Under the pieces are notes generated by a model. That model did not search any database. It was not told the origin of the DNA and saw only the letters and a list, made by a program, of their open reading frames with translations. A stretch of 38,325 nucleotides of DNA from Streptomyces sp. RP5T. GTDB lineage: Bacteria; Actinomycetota; Actinomycetes; Streptomycetales; Streptomycetaceae. The stretch covers positions 1 through 38,325 of the forward strand of contig NZ_RSAJ01000014.1 of assembly GCF_003933965.1 (NCBI RefSeq). Direction: 5' to 3'. The position numbers and the translations under genes are program-made. Below, one piece after another: positions 7,193-15,437 of this stretch. Position 1 is the stretch's first letter. Each line of letters begins with the position of its first letter.

Positions 7193-8065
7193 GTGGACAA
7201 TCGAGCAGAGGCCCGCGAGTTCCTGACCTCGCGGCGAGCCAAGATCACTCCCGAGCAGGCGGGCCTGCCCTCGGGGAGCCGCCGGCGGGTACCGGGTCTG
7301 CGTCGCAGCGAGGTCGCCGCGCTCGCCGATGTGAGCGTGGAGTACTACGCCAAGCTGGAGCGCGGGAACCTCGCCGGTGCCTCCCCGGCCGTCCTCGAAG
7401 CCGTCGCGCGCGCCCTCCGGCTCGACGACGCCGAACGCGCCCACCTCCTGAACCTGGCGCAGGCCGCCGACGGCTCCGACGCCCTCACCCGCCCCCGGCG
7501 GCGGGCCACGCCATGGAAGCCGCACCGCAGCCTGCAGTGGGTCCTGGACGCCATCACCGCCGGCCCGGCCTTCGTCCGCAACGGACGCATGGACCTGCTC
7601 GCCGCCAACGAGCTCGCCCGCGCCTTCTACACCGACGTCTACGCCACGCCCGGCAACCGAGCGAACCTGGCCCGCTTCCAGTTCCTCGATCCCGCTTCCC
7701 GCCGCTTCTACCCCGACTGGGACCAGGCCGCCGACATCGCCGTGGCCATCCTGCGCACCGAGGCCGGCCGCAACCCCCACGACAAGGACCTCCACGAACT
7801 AGTCGGCGAGCTGTCCACCCGCAGCCCCGAGTTCCGCACCCGCTGGGGCGCCCACAACGTCCGCCTCCACGGCACCGGCACCAAACGCTTCCACCACCAC
7901 GCGGTCGGCGACCTCACCCTCGCCTACGAGGGCCTGGAAATGGCCGCCTGGCCTGGGCTCACCCTCACCGTCTACACCGCCGAACCCGGCTCGGCCGACG
8001 AAGAGGGACTGCGCCTGCTCGCTTCCTGGGCCGCTACCCAGAAGGCGGGCGCCGCCGACGGCTGA
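7193..8065 (+). CDS. XRE-family transcriptional regulator with MmyB-like ligand-binding domain
   Basis: 290 aa. The N-terminal helix-turn-helix (about residues 10-75) contains RRRVPGLRRSEVAALADVSV followed by EYYAKLERG, typical of the actinobacterial XRE/MmyB group. A C-terminal PAS-like MmyB ligand-binding domain covers about 105-285 (PAFVRNGRMDLLAANELARA, then FLDPASRRFYPDWDQAA). Members usually control a neighbouring oxidoreductase gene, and here a dehydrogenase-cupin operon diverges from it. No Shine-Dalgarno sequence sits at normal distance: GAAGG ends one base before the GTG, so translation may be leaderless. A palindrome at 7143-7155 is the likely operator. Confidence 0.9.
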   Translation: MDNRAEAREFLTSRRAKITPEQAGLPSGSRRRVPGLRRSEVAALADVSVEYYAKLERGNLAGASPAVLEAVARALRLDDAERAHLLNLAQAADGSDALTRPRRRATPWKPHRSLQWVLDAITAGPAFVRNGRMDLLAANELARAFYTDVYATPGNRANLARFQFLDPASRRFYPDWDQAADIAVAILRTEAGRNPHDKDLHELVGELSTRSPEFRTRWGAHNVRLHGTGTKRFHHHAVGDLTLAYEGLEMAAWPGLTLTVYTAEPGSADEEGLRLLASWAATQKAGAADG

Positions 8066-8284
8066 AGTCCGGGACGGAGGAATGGGCGGCCGGCTGCTGA
8101 CATAACGGCGTTGGTCGCCTCGGAGCTTGCTGTTCTCGATCTCCAGAACGTGGAGAACCCGCGCCAGGAGCCGCGCCGCAGCGCCTCGCAAGCGGACAAG
8201 GCGACGGAAGTGCGGTCTGCCCTGGACGAGCGGACCCGGATCGCCCACACCGCCCGCGACTGGCTCGCCAAACTCCACCGCCCC

Positions 8285-8480
8285 TCAACTCCAGCATGGG
8301 CTCGGGCTCGCCGGACGAGTCGGCGCCCGACTGACTGCCCAACTCTGCTTCCCGGCGGGCCGGATGGCCCGCTGCGCAGGGTCATCGCGCTACCCGACCC
8401 GCAGCCCAGCACGCCGACTGTGCTGGGCGTGGACGACTTGCCATCCGCCGTGGGCGGACCCACTCCGCCACGAGGGGTGG
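8285..8480 (+). pseudogene. ISL3-family transposase fragment, frameshifted
   Basis: Three frames together give the middle of an ISL3-type transposase. From 8295 one frame reads HGLGLAGRVGARLTAQLCFP. From about 8363 another reads PLRRVIALPDPQPSTPTVLG and continues into VDD, the conserved stretch before the first catalytic aspartates. One base missing in the run after GACTT puts the continuation (AIRRG) in the third frame. Only about 60 codons remain of a protein normally over 400 aa. No terminal inverted repeats or target duplication were identified. Confidence 0.7.
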
Positions 8481-8651
8481 CGTCGCCGGCGTGGATGGGC
8501 CACGAGTCGCCTGATACAGATCGTCAGTTGATTGATCCTCACGGGGCTGGTCGCTGTCCTGGTCGTGCGTAGGGTTTTCAGAAGGCGGCAGTGCGGCATT
8601 CCACGCACTCGATCCGCTGCCGCGCCGAGTGTCCAGGCGCGTCCCTGAGAG

Positions 8652-8666
8652 AAGGAAGCAATCCTT
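8652..8666 (+). promoter_or_regulatory. Ribosome-binding site inside a small hairpin (AAGGA-AGCAA-TCCTT)
   Basis: The Shine-Dalgarno AAGGA (8652-8656) is complementary to TCCTT (8662-8666), which directly abuts the ATG at 8667. Pairing would mask the ribosome-binding site. The stem is only 5 bp, so the effect may be weak. Confidence 0.35.
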
Positions 8667-9575
8667 ATGCGCGCCCTTGTGGTCGATCACAGCGAGGCCG
8701 GGCCCGTCCGGTTCGCCGATGTCGATGAGTCTGTGCCGTCCGCCAGTGAGGCGTTGGTGGAGATACGGCACATCGGTCTCAATCTCGGCGAGTTGAGGTA
8801 CCCGCACGAGTGGCCGGCCGGCGCCGTGCACGGCCACGACGCGGCGGGCGTCGTGGTGCGCGCCGCATCCGACGGCTCGGGACCGCCCGAAGGTGCACGC
8901 GTCGCGCTGGGAATGGCTCCCTACGCGTGGGCGGAGCGGGTGGCTGTCAGCTCTGCCTGGCTCGGCATCGTCCCCGAGGGTGTGGATCTGCCCGACGCCG
9001 CCGCGCTGGGCGTCGCCGGGGTCACCGCGCTCCGGGTGCTGCGCAAGCGTTCCGTGCTGGCGCGCAACGTCCTGGTCACCGGTGCCAGCGGGGGCGTGGG
9101 GCACTTCGCCGTCCAGCTGGCGGCGCTGGCGGGAGCCCGGGTGACGGCGCTCGTCGGCTCGCCGGACCGGGCCGCCGGACTCCGCGAACTCGGGGCCGGC
9201 GAGGTCCTGACCGACCTGGCCGAGACCGAGGACCGGTTCGACCTCGTCCTGGACACGGTCGGCGGGCCGCTGGCAGCCCGTGCGTGGAATTCCCTCGCCG
9301 AGGGCGGCAGTATGCACGTGGTCGGCTTCACCTCGCACCAGGACACCGCGTTCCCCTCGGGGACCTTGTTCGGCTTCGGCGAACCCCGCACCATCGCCAC
9401 TTATGGCGACATGACGCCGACCAGCGAGGCACTGACGGATCTGCTGGGCCTCGTAGCCACTGGGAGGCTCACGGCACCGGTCGGACTGCGAGGCGACTGG
9501 AAGGATGTCGACGACGCCATCCAGGCACTGTTCGCCCGAAAGGTGCAAGGAAAGATCGTCCTCGACGTGACCTGA
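8667..9575 (+). CDS. Quinone-oxidoreductase-type NADP-binding MDR protein
   Basis: 302 aa. GroES-like N-terminal domain (about 1-110; HIGLNLGELRYPHEW, GAVHGHDAAGVVVR) without the cysteine zinc ligands of alcohol dehydrogenases, so it belongs to the zinc-free quinone/enoyl reductase branch. The Rossmann domain carries the AxxGxxG-type motif VLVTGASGGVGHFAVQLAAL (about 134-153), then VTALVGSPDRAAGLRELGA. The C-terminal VQGKIVLDV is typical. It probably reduces quinones or activated alkenes with NADPH. Followed 79 bp later by the AraC regulator on the same strand, which may control it. Confidence 0.9.
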   Translation: MRALVVDHSEAGPVRFADVDESVPSASEALVEIRHIGLNLGELRYPHEWPAGAVHGHDAAGVVVRAASDGSGPPEGARVALGMAPYAWAERVAVSSAWLGIVPEGVDLPDAAALGVAGVTALRVLRKRSVLARNVLVTGASGGVGHFAVQLAALAGARVTALVGSPDRAAGLRELGAGEVLTDLAETEDRFDLVLDTVGGPLAARAWNSLAEGGSMHVVGFTSHQDTAFPSGTLFGFGEPRTIATYGDMTPTSEALTDLLGLVATGRLTAPVGLRGDWKDVDDAIQALFARKVQGKIVLDVT

Positions 9576-9654
9576 ACCCTCGACAAGGACGGATGCGATC
9601 CCGCCCACCGCCCACCACCGGTCGCCGTGCGCGACGCTCGACGAAAAGGGAACC

Positions 9655-10569
9655 ATGGACGTGCTCGCGAAGGTCCTGCGGGTTTCGGGTGCGCGGGGGG
9701 CGCTCGGGGTCGTACTGAAGGCCGGAGGGACTTGGGGCGCGTGGCTGGACTCCTATCCGGGAGCGGCGCTGCACGTGGTCTCCCGGGGCACGATGTGGCT
9801 CCACGTCACGGGTGAGAAACCCCTGGAGGTGCAGGCCGGAGACGCTGTCCTGGTGTCACCGGGCACCGCACACGGGATAGCCGGCGGCTCCAGCGTGACG
9901 ATGGGACCCTGTGACCGTGAGGCGGCGGTCCAGGCCGTAGCCGAGGGGAGTGCCCTCCACCTGGGGTCGGCTCCCGCGACCACGGAAGTGATCGTCCTGC
10001 ACTACGAGCAGGATCCGGAGGTGAGCACACCGGTGCTCACCTCCTCCCGGCCGATGCACGTCGCAGCCCAGGAGAACGCACAGCTCAGAAGGACCGTCGA
10101 ACTCCTCGCGGCGGAGCTGGCGCAGCCGCAGATCGGCACCACCGCCGCCGTCAACAGCATCGTCGACCTTCTGCTCGTCCAGTTCGTACGCACCTGGCTC
10201 GCCCGCCACCCGGAGGAAGGGTCCGGCTCGTGGCTGGGTGCGATGCGTGATCCGGTCGTGCGTGATGCCCTGGCATGCATCCACGCCCAGCCGGAACGCC
10301 CCTGGACCACGGAGACCCTGGCCGCCGCGACGAGTGTCTCCCGGGCGACGCTGTCCCGGCACTTCCGGTCCGCTCTCGGACAGACGCCGGGGGCGTATGT
10401 GACGCAGTGGCGCATGGACGTGGCGTCGGTCCGGCTCCGGGAGACCGACGAGCCGGTCGAGTCGATATCCGGTGCGGTGGGATACAGCTCTCCGCACGCT
10501 TTCAGCCGTGCCTTCCGGCGCTCCCGAGGCATGTCCCCTCGCGAGTACCGGTCGCGTCTTCGCAAGTGA
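9655..10569 (+). CDS. AraC-family transcriptional regulator with N-terminal cupin
   Basis: 304 aa. The N-terminal cupin_6 sensor domain (about 5-190) includes LHVVSRGTMWLHVTGEKP and VQAGDAVLVSPGTAHGIAGG. The C-terminal pair of helix-turn-helices (about 205-302) reads WTTETLAAATSVSRATLSRH and then VGYSSPHAFSRAFRRSRGMS, ending PREYRSRLRK, the AraC signature. Such regulators typically activate nearby oxidoreductase genes. The ATG follows AAGGGA at 4-5 nt. The MDR gene directly upstream is the obvious candidate target. Confidence 0.92.
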   Translation: MDVLAKVLRVSGARGALGVVLKAGGTWGAWLDSYPGAALHVVSRGTMWLHVTGEKPLEVQAGDAVLVSPGTAHGIAGGSSVTMGPCDREAAVQAVAEGSALHLGSAPATTEVIVLHYEQDPEVSTPVLTSSRPMHVAAQENAQLRRTVELLAAELAQPQIGTTAAVNSIVDLLLVQFVRTWLARHPEEGSGSWLGAMRDPVVRDALACIHAQPERPWTTETLAAATSVSRATLSRHFRSALGQTPGAYVTQWRMDVASVRLRETDEPVESISGAVGYSSPHAFSRAFRRSRGMSPREYRSRLRK

Positions 10570-10706
10570 TCGCGGGCAGACGATCGACGGCCACGCTTGA
10601 GCGCACGTGCGCGTCGCGCCCGCCGCGGAGTGCGGCCGCGCGTCCGAGCCGGAAGGTGTGCTCGCGCTCCTCCAGCACCGTGGCCCACCCGCCACCCCTC
10701 ACGAAC

Positions 10707-11723
10707 TCACGACGAATCGCGTACCACGAGCTCAGTGGGCAGCGTGACCCGCCGACGCGGCCTGTCGCGATCGTCGATCTCCTCCAGAAGGATCTGGGCG
10801 ATCATCGCGCCGATCTCCTCGACAGGCTGACGGACGGTGGTGAGGGGCGGATTGGTGTGCCGGGCGATGATGGAGTCGTCGAATCCGACCACAGCCACGT
10901 CGTCGGGGACCCGCCTCCCCTGCCTGCGCAGCTCCGCCAGGGCCCCCGCCGCCATGACGTCCGAGGCCACGAACAGGGCGTCGAGGTCAGGGACTCGTTC
11001 AAGGAGTGAACGCATGGCCGCCGCTCCGCCCTCCTCCGTGAAGTCGGCCGAGGTCACGAGCCGGTCCGTGGCCTCATGGCCCGCCTTCTCGAGCGCCTCG
11101 CGCCAGCCCTGGAGCCTGCTGCGTGCCACATCCATGTCCAGCGGTCCGCTGATGGTGGCGACAGTGCGCCGCCCCCGTGCCAGGAGGTGCTTGACGGCCG
11201 CCGCGGCCCCGCCCGCGTTGTCGGAGTGCACATGGCTGAGCGACTCGTCGCGGGAGCGACGGCCGGCGAGCACCGTGGGCAGCCCCATGTCCTCCAGCAG
11301 TCCCGGCAGCGGGTCGTGCTCGTGCACCGAGACCAGGAGCACCCCGTCGACACGCCGTTCCGCGACCGACTCGGTGAGCTGGTCCCGCTCGGCCTGGTCG
11401 CGTACCAGCACCAGTTGGAGCTGTGTGCGGGTCTCCGCGAGGGCGGTGCTGACTCCGCGGATGACGGCCGAGAAGTAGGGCTCCGAGCCGAGTCTGCTCT
11501 CCGACTCGGGGATCACCAGGGCCACGGAGTTCGTCCGGCTCGTCTTGAGCCCGCGGGCGACCGAGTTCGGGACGTAGTTCAGCTCCGCGATGGCGGCGAG
11601 CACGGCGGCCCTCGCCTTCTCGCTGACGAGCTCGGAGCCATTGATGACTCGTGAAACCGTGGTGCGTCCGACACCGGCGCGCGCGGCCACGGTGATGATG
11701 GTCGGACGTTGCCTGTCCCCCAT
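10707..11723 (-). CDS. LacI-family regulator, CebR-like
   Basis: 338 aa from the ATG at 11723, which has GGGAGG 4 nt upstream; an in-frame GTG 39 bp further upstream is less likely. The N-terminal LacI helix-turn-helix (about 6-55) reads TIITVAARAGVGRTTVSRVI and NGSELVSEKARAAVLAAIAE, followed by the hinge helix YVPNSVARGLKT. The periplasmic-binding-protein-like effector domain covers about 65-330 (VALVIPESESRLGSEPYFSA, VVGFDDSIIARHTNPPLTTV). Streptomyces CebR represses cellobiose import and is released by cello-oligosaccharides. Here the gene diverges from the sugar operon at 12006, as cebR does from cebE. The operators between them differ from the canonical CebR box, so this may be a paralogue with shifted specificity. 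Confidence 0.92.
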   Translation of the reverse strand: MGDRQRPTIITVAARAGVGRTTVSRVINGSELVSEKARAAVLAAIAELNYVPNSVARGLKTSRTNSVALVIPESESRLGSEPYFSAVIRGVSTALAETRTQLQLVLVRDQAERDQLTESVAERRVDGVLLVSVHEHDPLPGLLEDMGLPTVLAGRRSRDESLSHVHSDNAGGAAAAVKHLLARGRRTVATISGPLDMDVARSRLQGWREALEKAGHEATDRLVTSADFTEEGGAAAMRSLLERVPDLDALFVASDVMAAGALAELRRQGRRVPDDVAVVGFDDSIIARHTNPPLTTVRQPVEEIGAMIAQILLEEIDDRDRPRRRVTLPTELVVRDSS

Positions 11724-11851
11724 GGCGCCTCCCTCGCTCGGTGCTGCCCGGACGGCTGTCACCTGCGCATTGTGCCAGACCTGCGGAGCGTGCCCGCAGG
11801 GCCCGGGTGCGGGCTGCCGACATCTTTCCGCAACGAAGTGGATTCAACTTC

Positions 11852-11881
11852 TTGACAGACGCCCAGCGGGGCGGCGAGGCT
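11852..11881 (+). promoter_or_regulatory. Candidate promoter of the sugar-transport operon
   Basis: A consensus -35 hexamer TTGACA at 11852-11857 is followed after 18 bp by GAGGCT (11876-11881), a weak -10 with only the A and final T matching. The start site would fall near 11888, just before the paired operators, giving a leader of about 118 nt. Predicted from pattern only. Confidence 0.4.
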
Positions 11882-11892
11882 GCGGGCTCCCG

Positions 11893-11932
11893 GGTGGGCA
11901 CGTTCCCACCGTCGAATGGGAACGTGCCCACC
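11893..11932. promoter_or_regulatory. Two mirrored LacI-type operators between regulator and sugar operon
   Basis: TGGGCACGTTCCCA (11895-11908) and TGGGAACGTGCCCA (11917-11930) are each imperfect palindromes and are exact reverse complements of one another. With flanks they form a perfect 16-bp inverted repeat (11893-11908 against 11917-11932) with an 8-bp spacer. The two centres are 22 bp apart, about two helical turns, so dimers could bind on the same DNA face. They keep the TGGGA and TCCCA arms of the CebR box but change its centre. Confidence 0.75.
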
Positions 11933-12005
11933 GGACAAAACGCGCCTTCCAGGCGAGTCGTGGGCTCGAACTCCGGTGCGTCAGCGCCGCCGCTAGGAGG
12001 ACGAA

Positions 12006-13316
12006 ATGGACAAGTTCCGAAGGAAGTTGCGTACGAGAGTCGTGGCCGCGGTGTCGGTCGCGTCGGCCCTGGGTCTGGTCGTGGGCTGCGGAGGCAGCGA
12101 CGGCGGAACCGGCGGGGGGAAGAAGGACGGCAAGGTCACCATCACCATGGGGCTCTTCGGCGTCATGGGCTTCAAGGAGACCGGTCTCCTCGACAAGTAC
12201 ATGAAGGAGCACCCGAACGTCGTCATCAAGGCGGACGTCGCGGGCGACGAACAGACCTACTACACCGCCCTGCAGACCCACCTGGCCGCCGGCAGCGGGC
12301 TCAAGGACATCCAGGGCATAGAAATTGGTCGGGCCAAGGAACTGTCCGACACCCAGAAGGACAAGTTCGTCGACCTGTCCGGCGTGGCCGGCACGGACCA
12401 CTTCCTTCCGTGGAAGCAGAGCCAGGTCACCACCGCGGACAAGAAGGTCATCGGCCTCGGCACCGACATCGGCCCGATGGCCGTCTGCTACCGCAAGGAC
12501 CTCTTCGCACAGGCGGGCCTGCCCACGGACCGTGACGAGGTCGCGAAGCTGTGGGAGGGCGACTGGTCGAAGTACGTCGACGCGGGCAAGCAGTTCAAGC
12601 GGAACTCGAAGGACGACAAGGTCGCCTTCATGGACAGCTCCAGCGGCCTGTTCAACGCCATGATCTACGGCAACTCCCAGCAGTTCTACGACAAGCAGGG
12701 CAAGCTGATCTACGCCACCAACCCTGTCGTCAAGGACGCGTGGAAGCTCGCCTCCGAAGCGGCCACGTCCGACCTGACCGCCAAGCTCCGCCAGTTCCAG
12801 CCCGGTTGGGACCCCGGTCTGGCCAACAGCACCTTCGCCAGCACCGTCTGCCCGGCATGGATGCTCGCGCACATCAGTGAGAAGGCGGGACCGAAGAACA
12901 AGGGCAAGTGGGACGTCGCCAAGGCACCCAAGGGCGCCAACTGGGGCGGATCGTTCCTCGGCGTGATGGAGAAGAGCCCCGTCAAGAAGGAGGCGCAGGA
13001 CCTGGTCGCCTGGCTCACCGCCCCCGAGCAGCAGGCCTACCTCTTCGAGAAGATCGGCAACTTCCCCTCGTCGCAGACCGCGCTGAAGATGCCCGAAGTG
13101 GTCGACGCCAAGTCGGACTACTTCAGTGGCGCCCCCATCGGGAAGATCTTCGGCGCCGCCGCCCAGGAGATCCCCGACGAGCAGGTGCTCGGCCGCAAGG
13201 ACGGCACCATCAAGGACATCTTCTCGCAGGGCCTGACCCTGATCGAGGCGCAGAACAAGAGCCCGAACGAGGCCTGGAACACCACCGACGAGCGCATCAA
13301 GAAGGCCGCCGGCTGA
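12006..13316 (+). CDS. Sugar ABC transporter substrate-binding lipoprotein, CebE-type
   Basis: 436 aa. A lipoprotein signal ends in the lipobox LVVGC with the acylated Cys28, then a Gly/Ser/Lys linker. The mature part is a family 1 extracellular solute-binding protein (KVTITMGLFGVMGFKETGLL, TDIGPMAVCYRKDLFAQAGL, DLVAWLTAPEQQAYLFEKIG). The pattern matches the CebE cello-oligosaccharide-binding group. It should capture the sugar outside the cell and deliver it to the two permeases encoded downstream. The ATG follows GGAGGACGAA. It heads the operon; paired operators lie 74-113 bp upstream. Ligand identity (cellobiose, longer cello-oligosaccharides or a related beta-glucoside) is inferred from family and operon. 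Confidence 0.9.
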   Translation: MDKFRRKLRTRVVAAVSVASALGLVVGCGGSDGGTGGGKKDGKVTITMGLFGVMGFKETGLLDKYMKEHPNVVIKADVAGDEQTYYTALQTHLAAGSGLKDIQGIEIGRAKELSDTQKDKFVDLSGVAGTDHFLPWKQSQVTTADKKVIGLGTDIGPMAVCYRKDLFAQAGLPTDRDEVAKLWEGDWSKYVDAGKQFKRNSKDDKVAFMDSSSGLFNAMIYGNSQQFYDKQGKLIYATNPVVKDAWKLASEAATSDLTAKLRQFQPGWDPGLANSTFASTVCPAWMLAHISEKAGPKNKGKWDVAKAPKGANWGGSFLGVMEKSPVKKEAQDLVAWLTAPEQQAYLFEKIGNFPSSQTALKMPEVVDAKSDYFSGAPIGKIFGAAAQEIPDEQVLGRKDGTIKDIFSQGLTLIEAQNKSPNEAWNTTDERIKKAAG

Positions 13317-13342
13317 CCCAGGGCCACTGCCCGCCTCCTCCG

Positions 13343-13378
13343 CCCGGCGCCCCACGCACGGCCCGCGTGGGCGCTGGG
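13343..13378 (+). other. Intercistronic hairpin between binding-protein and permease genes
   Basis: CCCGGCGCCCCACGC (13343-13357) can pair with GCGTGGGCGCTGGG (13365-13378) around a 7-nt loop, with one mismatch and one bulge. Hairpins here commonly protect the upstream binding-protein mRNA or attenuate the permease genes, so that more binding protein than permease is made. Function is inferred. Confidence 0.5.
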
Positions 13379-13421
13379 CCCCCTTCCCGCCTCACCACCC
13401 GTCCAGGAAGGACGCCTTCCG

Positions 13422-14393
13422 GTGGCCATCTCCACCTCGACACCCCCAGACGGTGCGACCGGCATCGGCGCGGAGCGCCAGCGGCGCCGCACGCTGCTGC
13501 ACCGCCTCGACGTCCGGGGTGCGCCGTACGCCTTCGTCGCCCCGTTCTTCGTCGTCTTCGCCGCCTTCAGCTTCTACCCGCTCATCTACACCTCGTGGAT
13601 CTCCCTGCACCGCGTCGAACTGTCCACCCTGAACCTCATGGAGTGGGTCGGCTTCGACAACTACACGGCGCTGTGGGACGACGACCGGTTCTGGAACGCA
13701 CTGGCCAACACCTTCACCATCGGCGTCCTGTCGACCGTGCCGCAGCTGTTGATGGCGCTCGGACTGGCACACCTGCTCAACTACCAGCTGCGCGGCTCGA
13801 CGTTCTTCCGCGTCGCCGCCCTGACGCCGTACGCCACCTCGGTCGGTGCCGCGGCCCTGGTGTTCACGATGCTCTTCGAGCGCGACTTCGGCATGATCAA
13901 CTGGGCGCTGGGCCTGGTCGGTGTCGACCACATCGACTGGGAGAACAACAAGTGGGCGGCGCAGACGGCGATTTCGTCCATCGTCATCTGGCGCTGGACC
14001 GGGTACAACGCCCTGCTCTACCTGGCGGCGATGCAGGCGATCCCGCGTGACCGCTACGAGGCCGCGGCCATCGACGGCGCCTCGCGGTGGCAGCAGTTCC
14101 TCAAGGTCACCGTCCCCGGCATCCGCTCCACCATCGTGTTCACCATCGTCCTGTCCACGATCGGCGCCACCCAGCTCTTCGGTGAACCCCTGATCTTCGG
14201 CCAGGGCCCGAACGGCATCACCGGAGGAGCGGACAACCAGTACCAGACGCTGGGCCTGCTGCTGTACGAGGAGGGCTGGAAGAACTACCAGATGGGCCGG
14301 GCCGCCACGGTCGCCTGGGCGATGTTCCTGCTGCTCATCCTCGTGTTCGTCGTCCAACGCATCGTCAAGCGCCTCATCACGCGCAGGACCTGA
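13422..14393 (+). CDS. Sugar ABC transporter permease, CebF-type (MalF family)
   Basis: 323 aa from a GTG at 13422 with AGGAAGGA upstream. Six hydrophobic helices, the first at about residues 38-62 (YAFVAPFFVVFAAFSFYPLI). The cytoplasmic EAA loop that docks the ATPase reads YEAAAIDGASRWQQFLKVTV followed by PG, at about 211-232. It forms the membrane channel with the permease encoded 13 bp downstream. No ATP-binding subunit is encoded in the operon, as is usual for Streptomyces carbohydrate importers that share the MsiK ATPase. Confidence 0.93.
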   Translation: MAISTSTPPDGATGIGAERQRRRTLLHRLDVRGAPYAFVAPFFVVFAAFSFYPLIYTSWISLHRVELSTLNLMEWVGFDNYTALWDDDRFWNALANTFTIGVLSTVPQLLMALGLAHLLNYQLRGSTFFRVAALTPYATSVGAAALVFTMLFERDFGMINWALGLVGVDHIDWENNKWAAQTAISSIVIWRWTGYNALLYLAAMQAIPRDRYEAAAIDGASRWQQFLKVTVPGIRSTIVFTIVLSTIGATQLFGEPLIFGQGPNGITGGADNQYQTLGLLLYEEGWKNYQMGRAATVAWAMFLLLILVFVVQRIVKRLITRRT

Positions 14394-14406
14394 CCGGGAG
14401 ATCTCC

Positions 14407-15348
14407 ATGACCACAGACAGCATCCCGGTCCAGGCGGCGGACCCACGCCCCGCGACCGCGCGGAAGACCCGCAAGGCCACCCCGGCCGGTGACCGGCGCC
14501 GCCAACTGTTCCGGCACCCGGGTGCCGGACGTCAGCACCACGCGGGTCCCGTCGCCTACATCCTGCTGGGGTTCGCGGCGCTGGTGTCGCTGTTCCCGCT
14601 CTACTGGACGATGGTGGCGGCCTCGACCGACAACACGCGCGTCACGCAGACGCCTCCGCCCTTCCTGCCCGGGCCCCACCTGCTGGAGAACCTCGGCAAG
14701 GCATGGGAGGACGCCGCGCTGGGCAAGGCCATGCTCAACAGCCTGATCGTGGCGGGTGCGATCGCCCTGTCCACGGTGCTGTTCGCCACCCTCGCCGGCT
14801 TCGCCTTCGCCAAACTCCGCTTCAAGGGCCGCAACATCCTGCTGATGCTCGTGATCGGCACGATGATGGTGCCGCCTCAACTGGGCGTCGTACCGCTGTT
14901 CATGATGATGACGGAACTGGGCTGGGGGCAGAAGCTGCCCGCGGTCATCTTCCCCACCCTCGTCAGCGCCGTCGGCGTGTTCTTCATGCGCCAGTACCTG
15001 TCGGAAGCGCTGCCCGACGAACTCGTCGAGGCGGGCCGGGTGGACGGTGCGCACTCCCTGCGCATCTTCTGGAGCATCGTGCTGCCGATCGCCCGGCCTC
15101 CCATGGCCGTGCTGTTCATGATCACGTTCGTGCACGCCTGGAACGACTTCTTCTGGCCCTTCATCGTGCTCGACATGACCAATCCGACGGTGCCCGTCGC
15201 CCTCACCCAGCTCAGCGCGGGATACGTGCGCGACCAGTCTCTGATCATGGCGGGCGCTCTGCTCGGCACGCTGCCTCTGCTCGCCCTCTTCGTCGTCTTC
15301 GGCCGTCAGATCGTCGGCGGAATCATGCAGGGGGCCGTCAAGGGATGA
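14407..15348 (+). CDS. Sugar ABC transporter permease, CebG-type (MalG family)
   Basis: 313 aa. After a polar ~50-residue cytoplasmic N-terminus come six membrane helices, beginning at about 51-72 ([20 protein letters not shown]). The EAA loop is [20 protein letters not shown] followed by LPIARP, at about 205-230. It partners the upstream permease; the ATG has GGGAGATC just before it. The membrane topology and loop match MalG/CebG proteins. The gene is tightly coupled within the operon, and the beta-glucosidase gene follows after 89 bp. Confidence 0.93.
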   Translation: MTTDSIPVQAADPRPATARKTRKATPAGDRRRQLFRHPGAGRQHHAGPVAYILLGFAALVSLFPLYWTMVAASTDNTRVTQTPPPFLPGPHLLENLGKAWEDAALGKAMLNSLIVAGAIALSTVLFATLAGFAFAKLRFKGRNILLMLVIGTMMVPPQLGVVPLFMMMTELGWGQKLPAVIFPTLVSAVGVFFMRQYLSEALPDELVEAGRVDGAHSLRIFWSIVLPIARPPMAVLFMITFVHAWNDFFWPFIVLDMTNPTVPVALTQLSAGYVRDQSLIMAGALLGTLPLLALFVVFGRQIVGGIMQGAVKG

Positions 15349-15437
15349 ACGCCGGGCCCTCCCCCGCTGCCGCGGGCCCTCGAAGTCCGCACCCAGTTTC
15401 GCCTCTCCCGCCCCGCCCCACACTCGGAAGGACCCAC

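Larger units (their letters stand above)
8066..8666. other. Gene-poor region containing a transposase remnant
   Basis: 600 bp between the XRE regulator and the MDR gene. A frame at 8111-8572 (+) is open but only its middle resembles a known protein, and that part is a frameshifted ISL3-type transposase fragment (8285-8480). The first 180 bp give no recognisable product in any frame. The last 20 bp carry the ribosome-binding site of the next gene. Confidence 0.5.

Noticed and set aside
10502..10702. Minus-strand 66-codon frame between the AraC and LacI genes
   Set aside because: It overlaps the AraC gene end, lacks a ribosome-binding site and shows no recognisable domain.
14703..15437. Upstream extension of the GH1 frame
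   Set aside because: It runs through the permease gene in another frame; GH1 similarity starts after the GTG at 15438.
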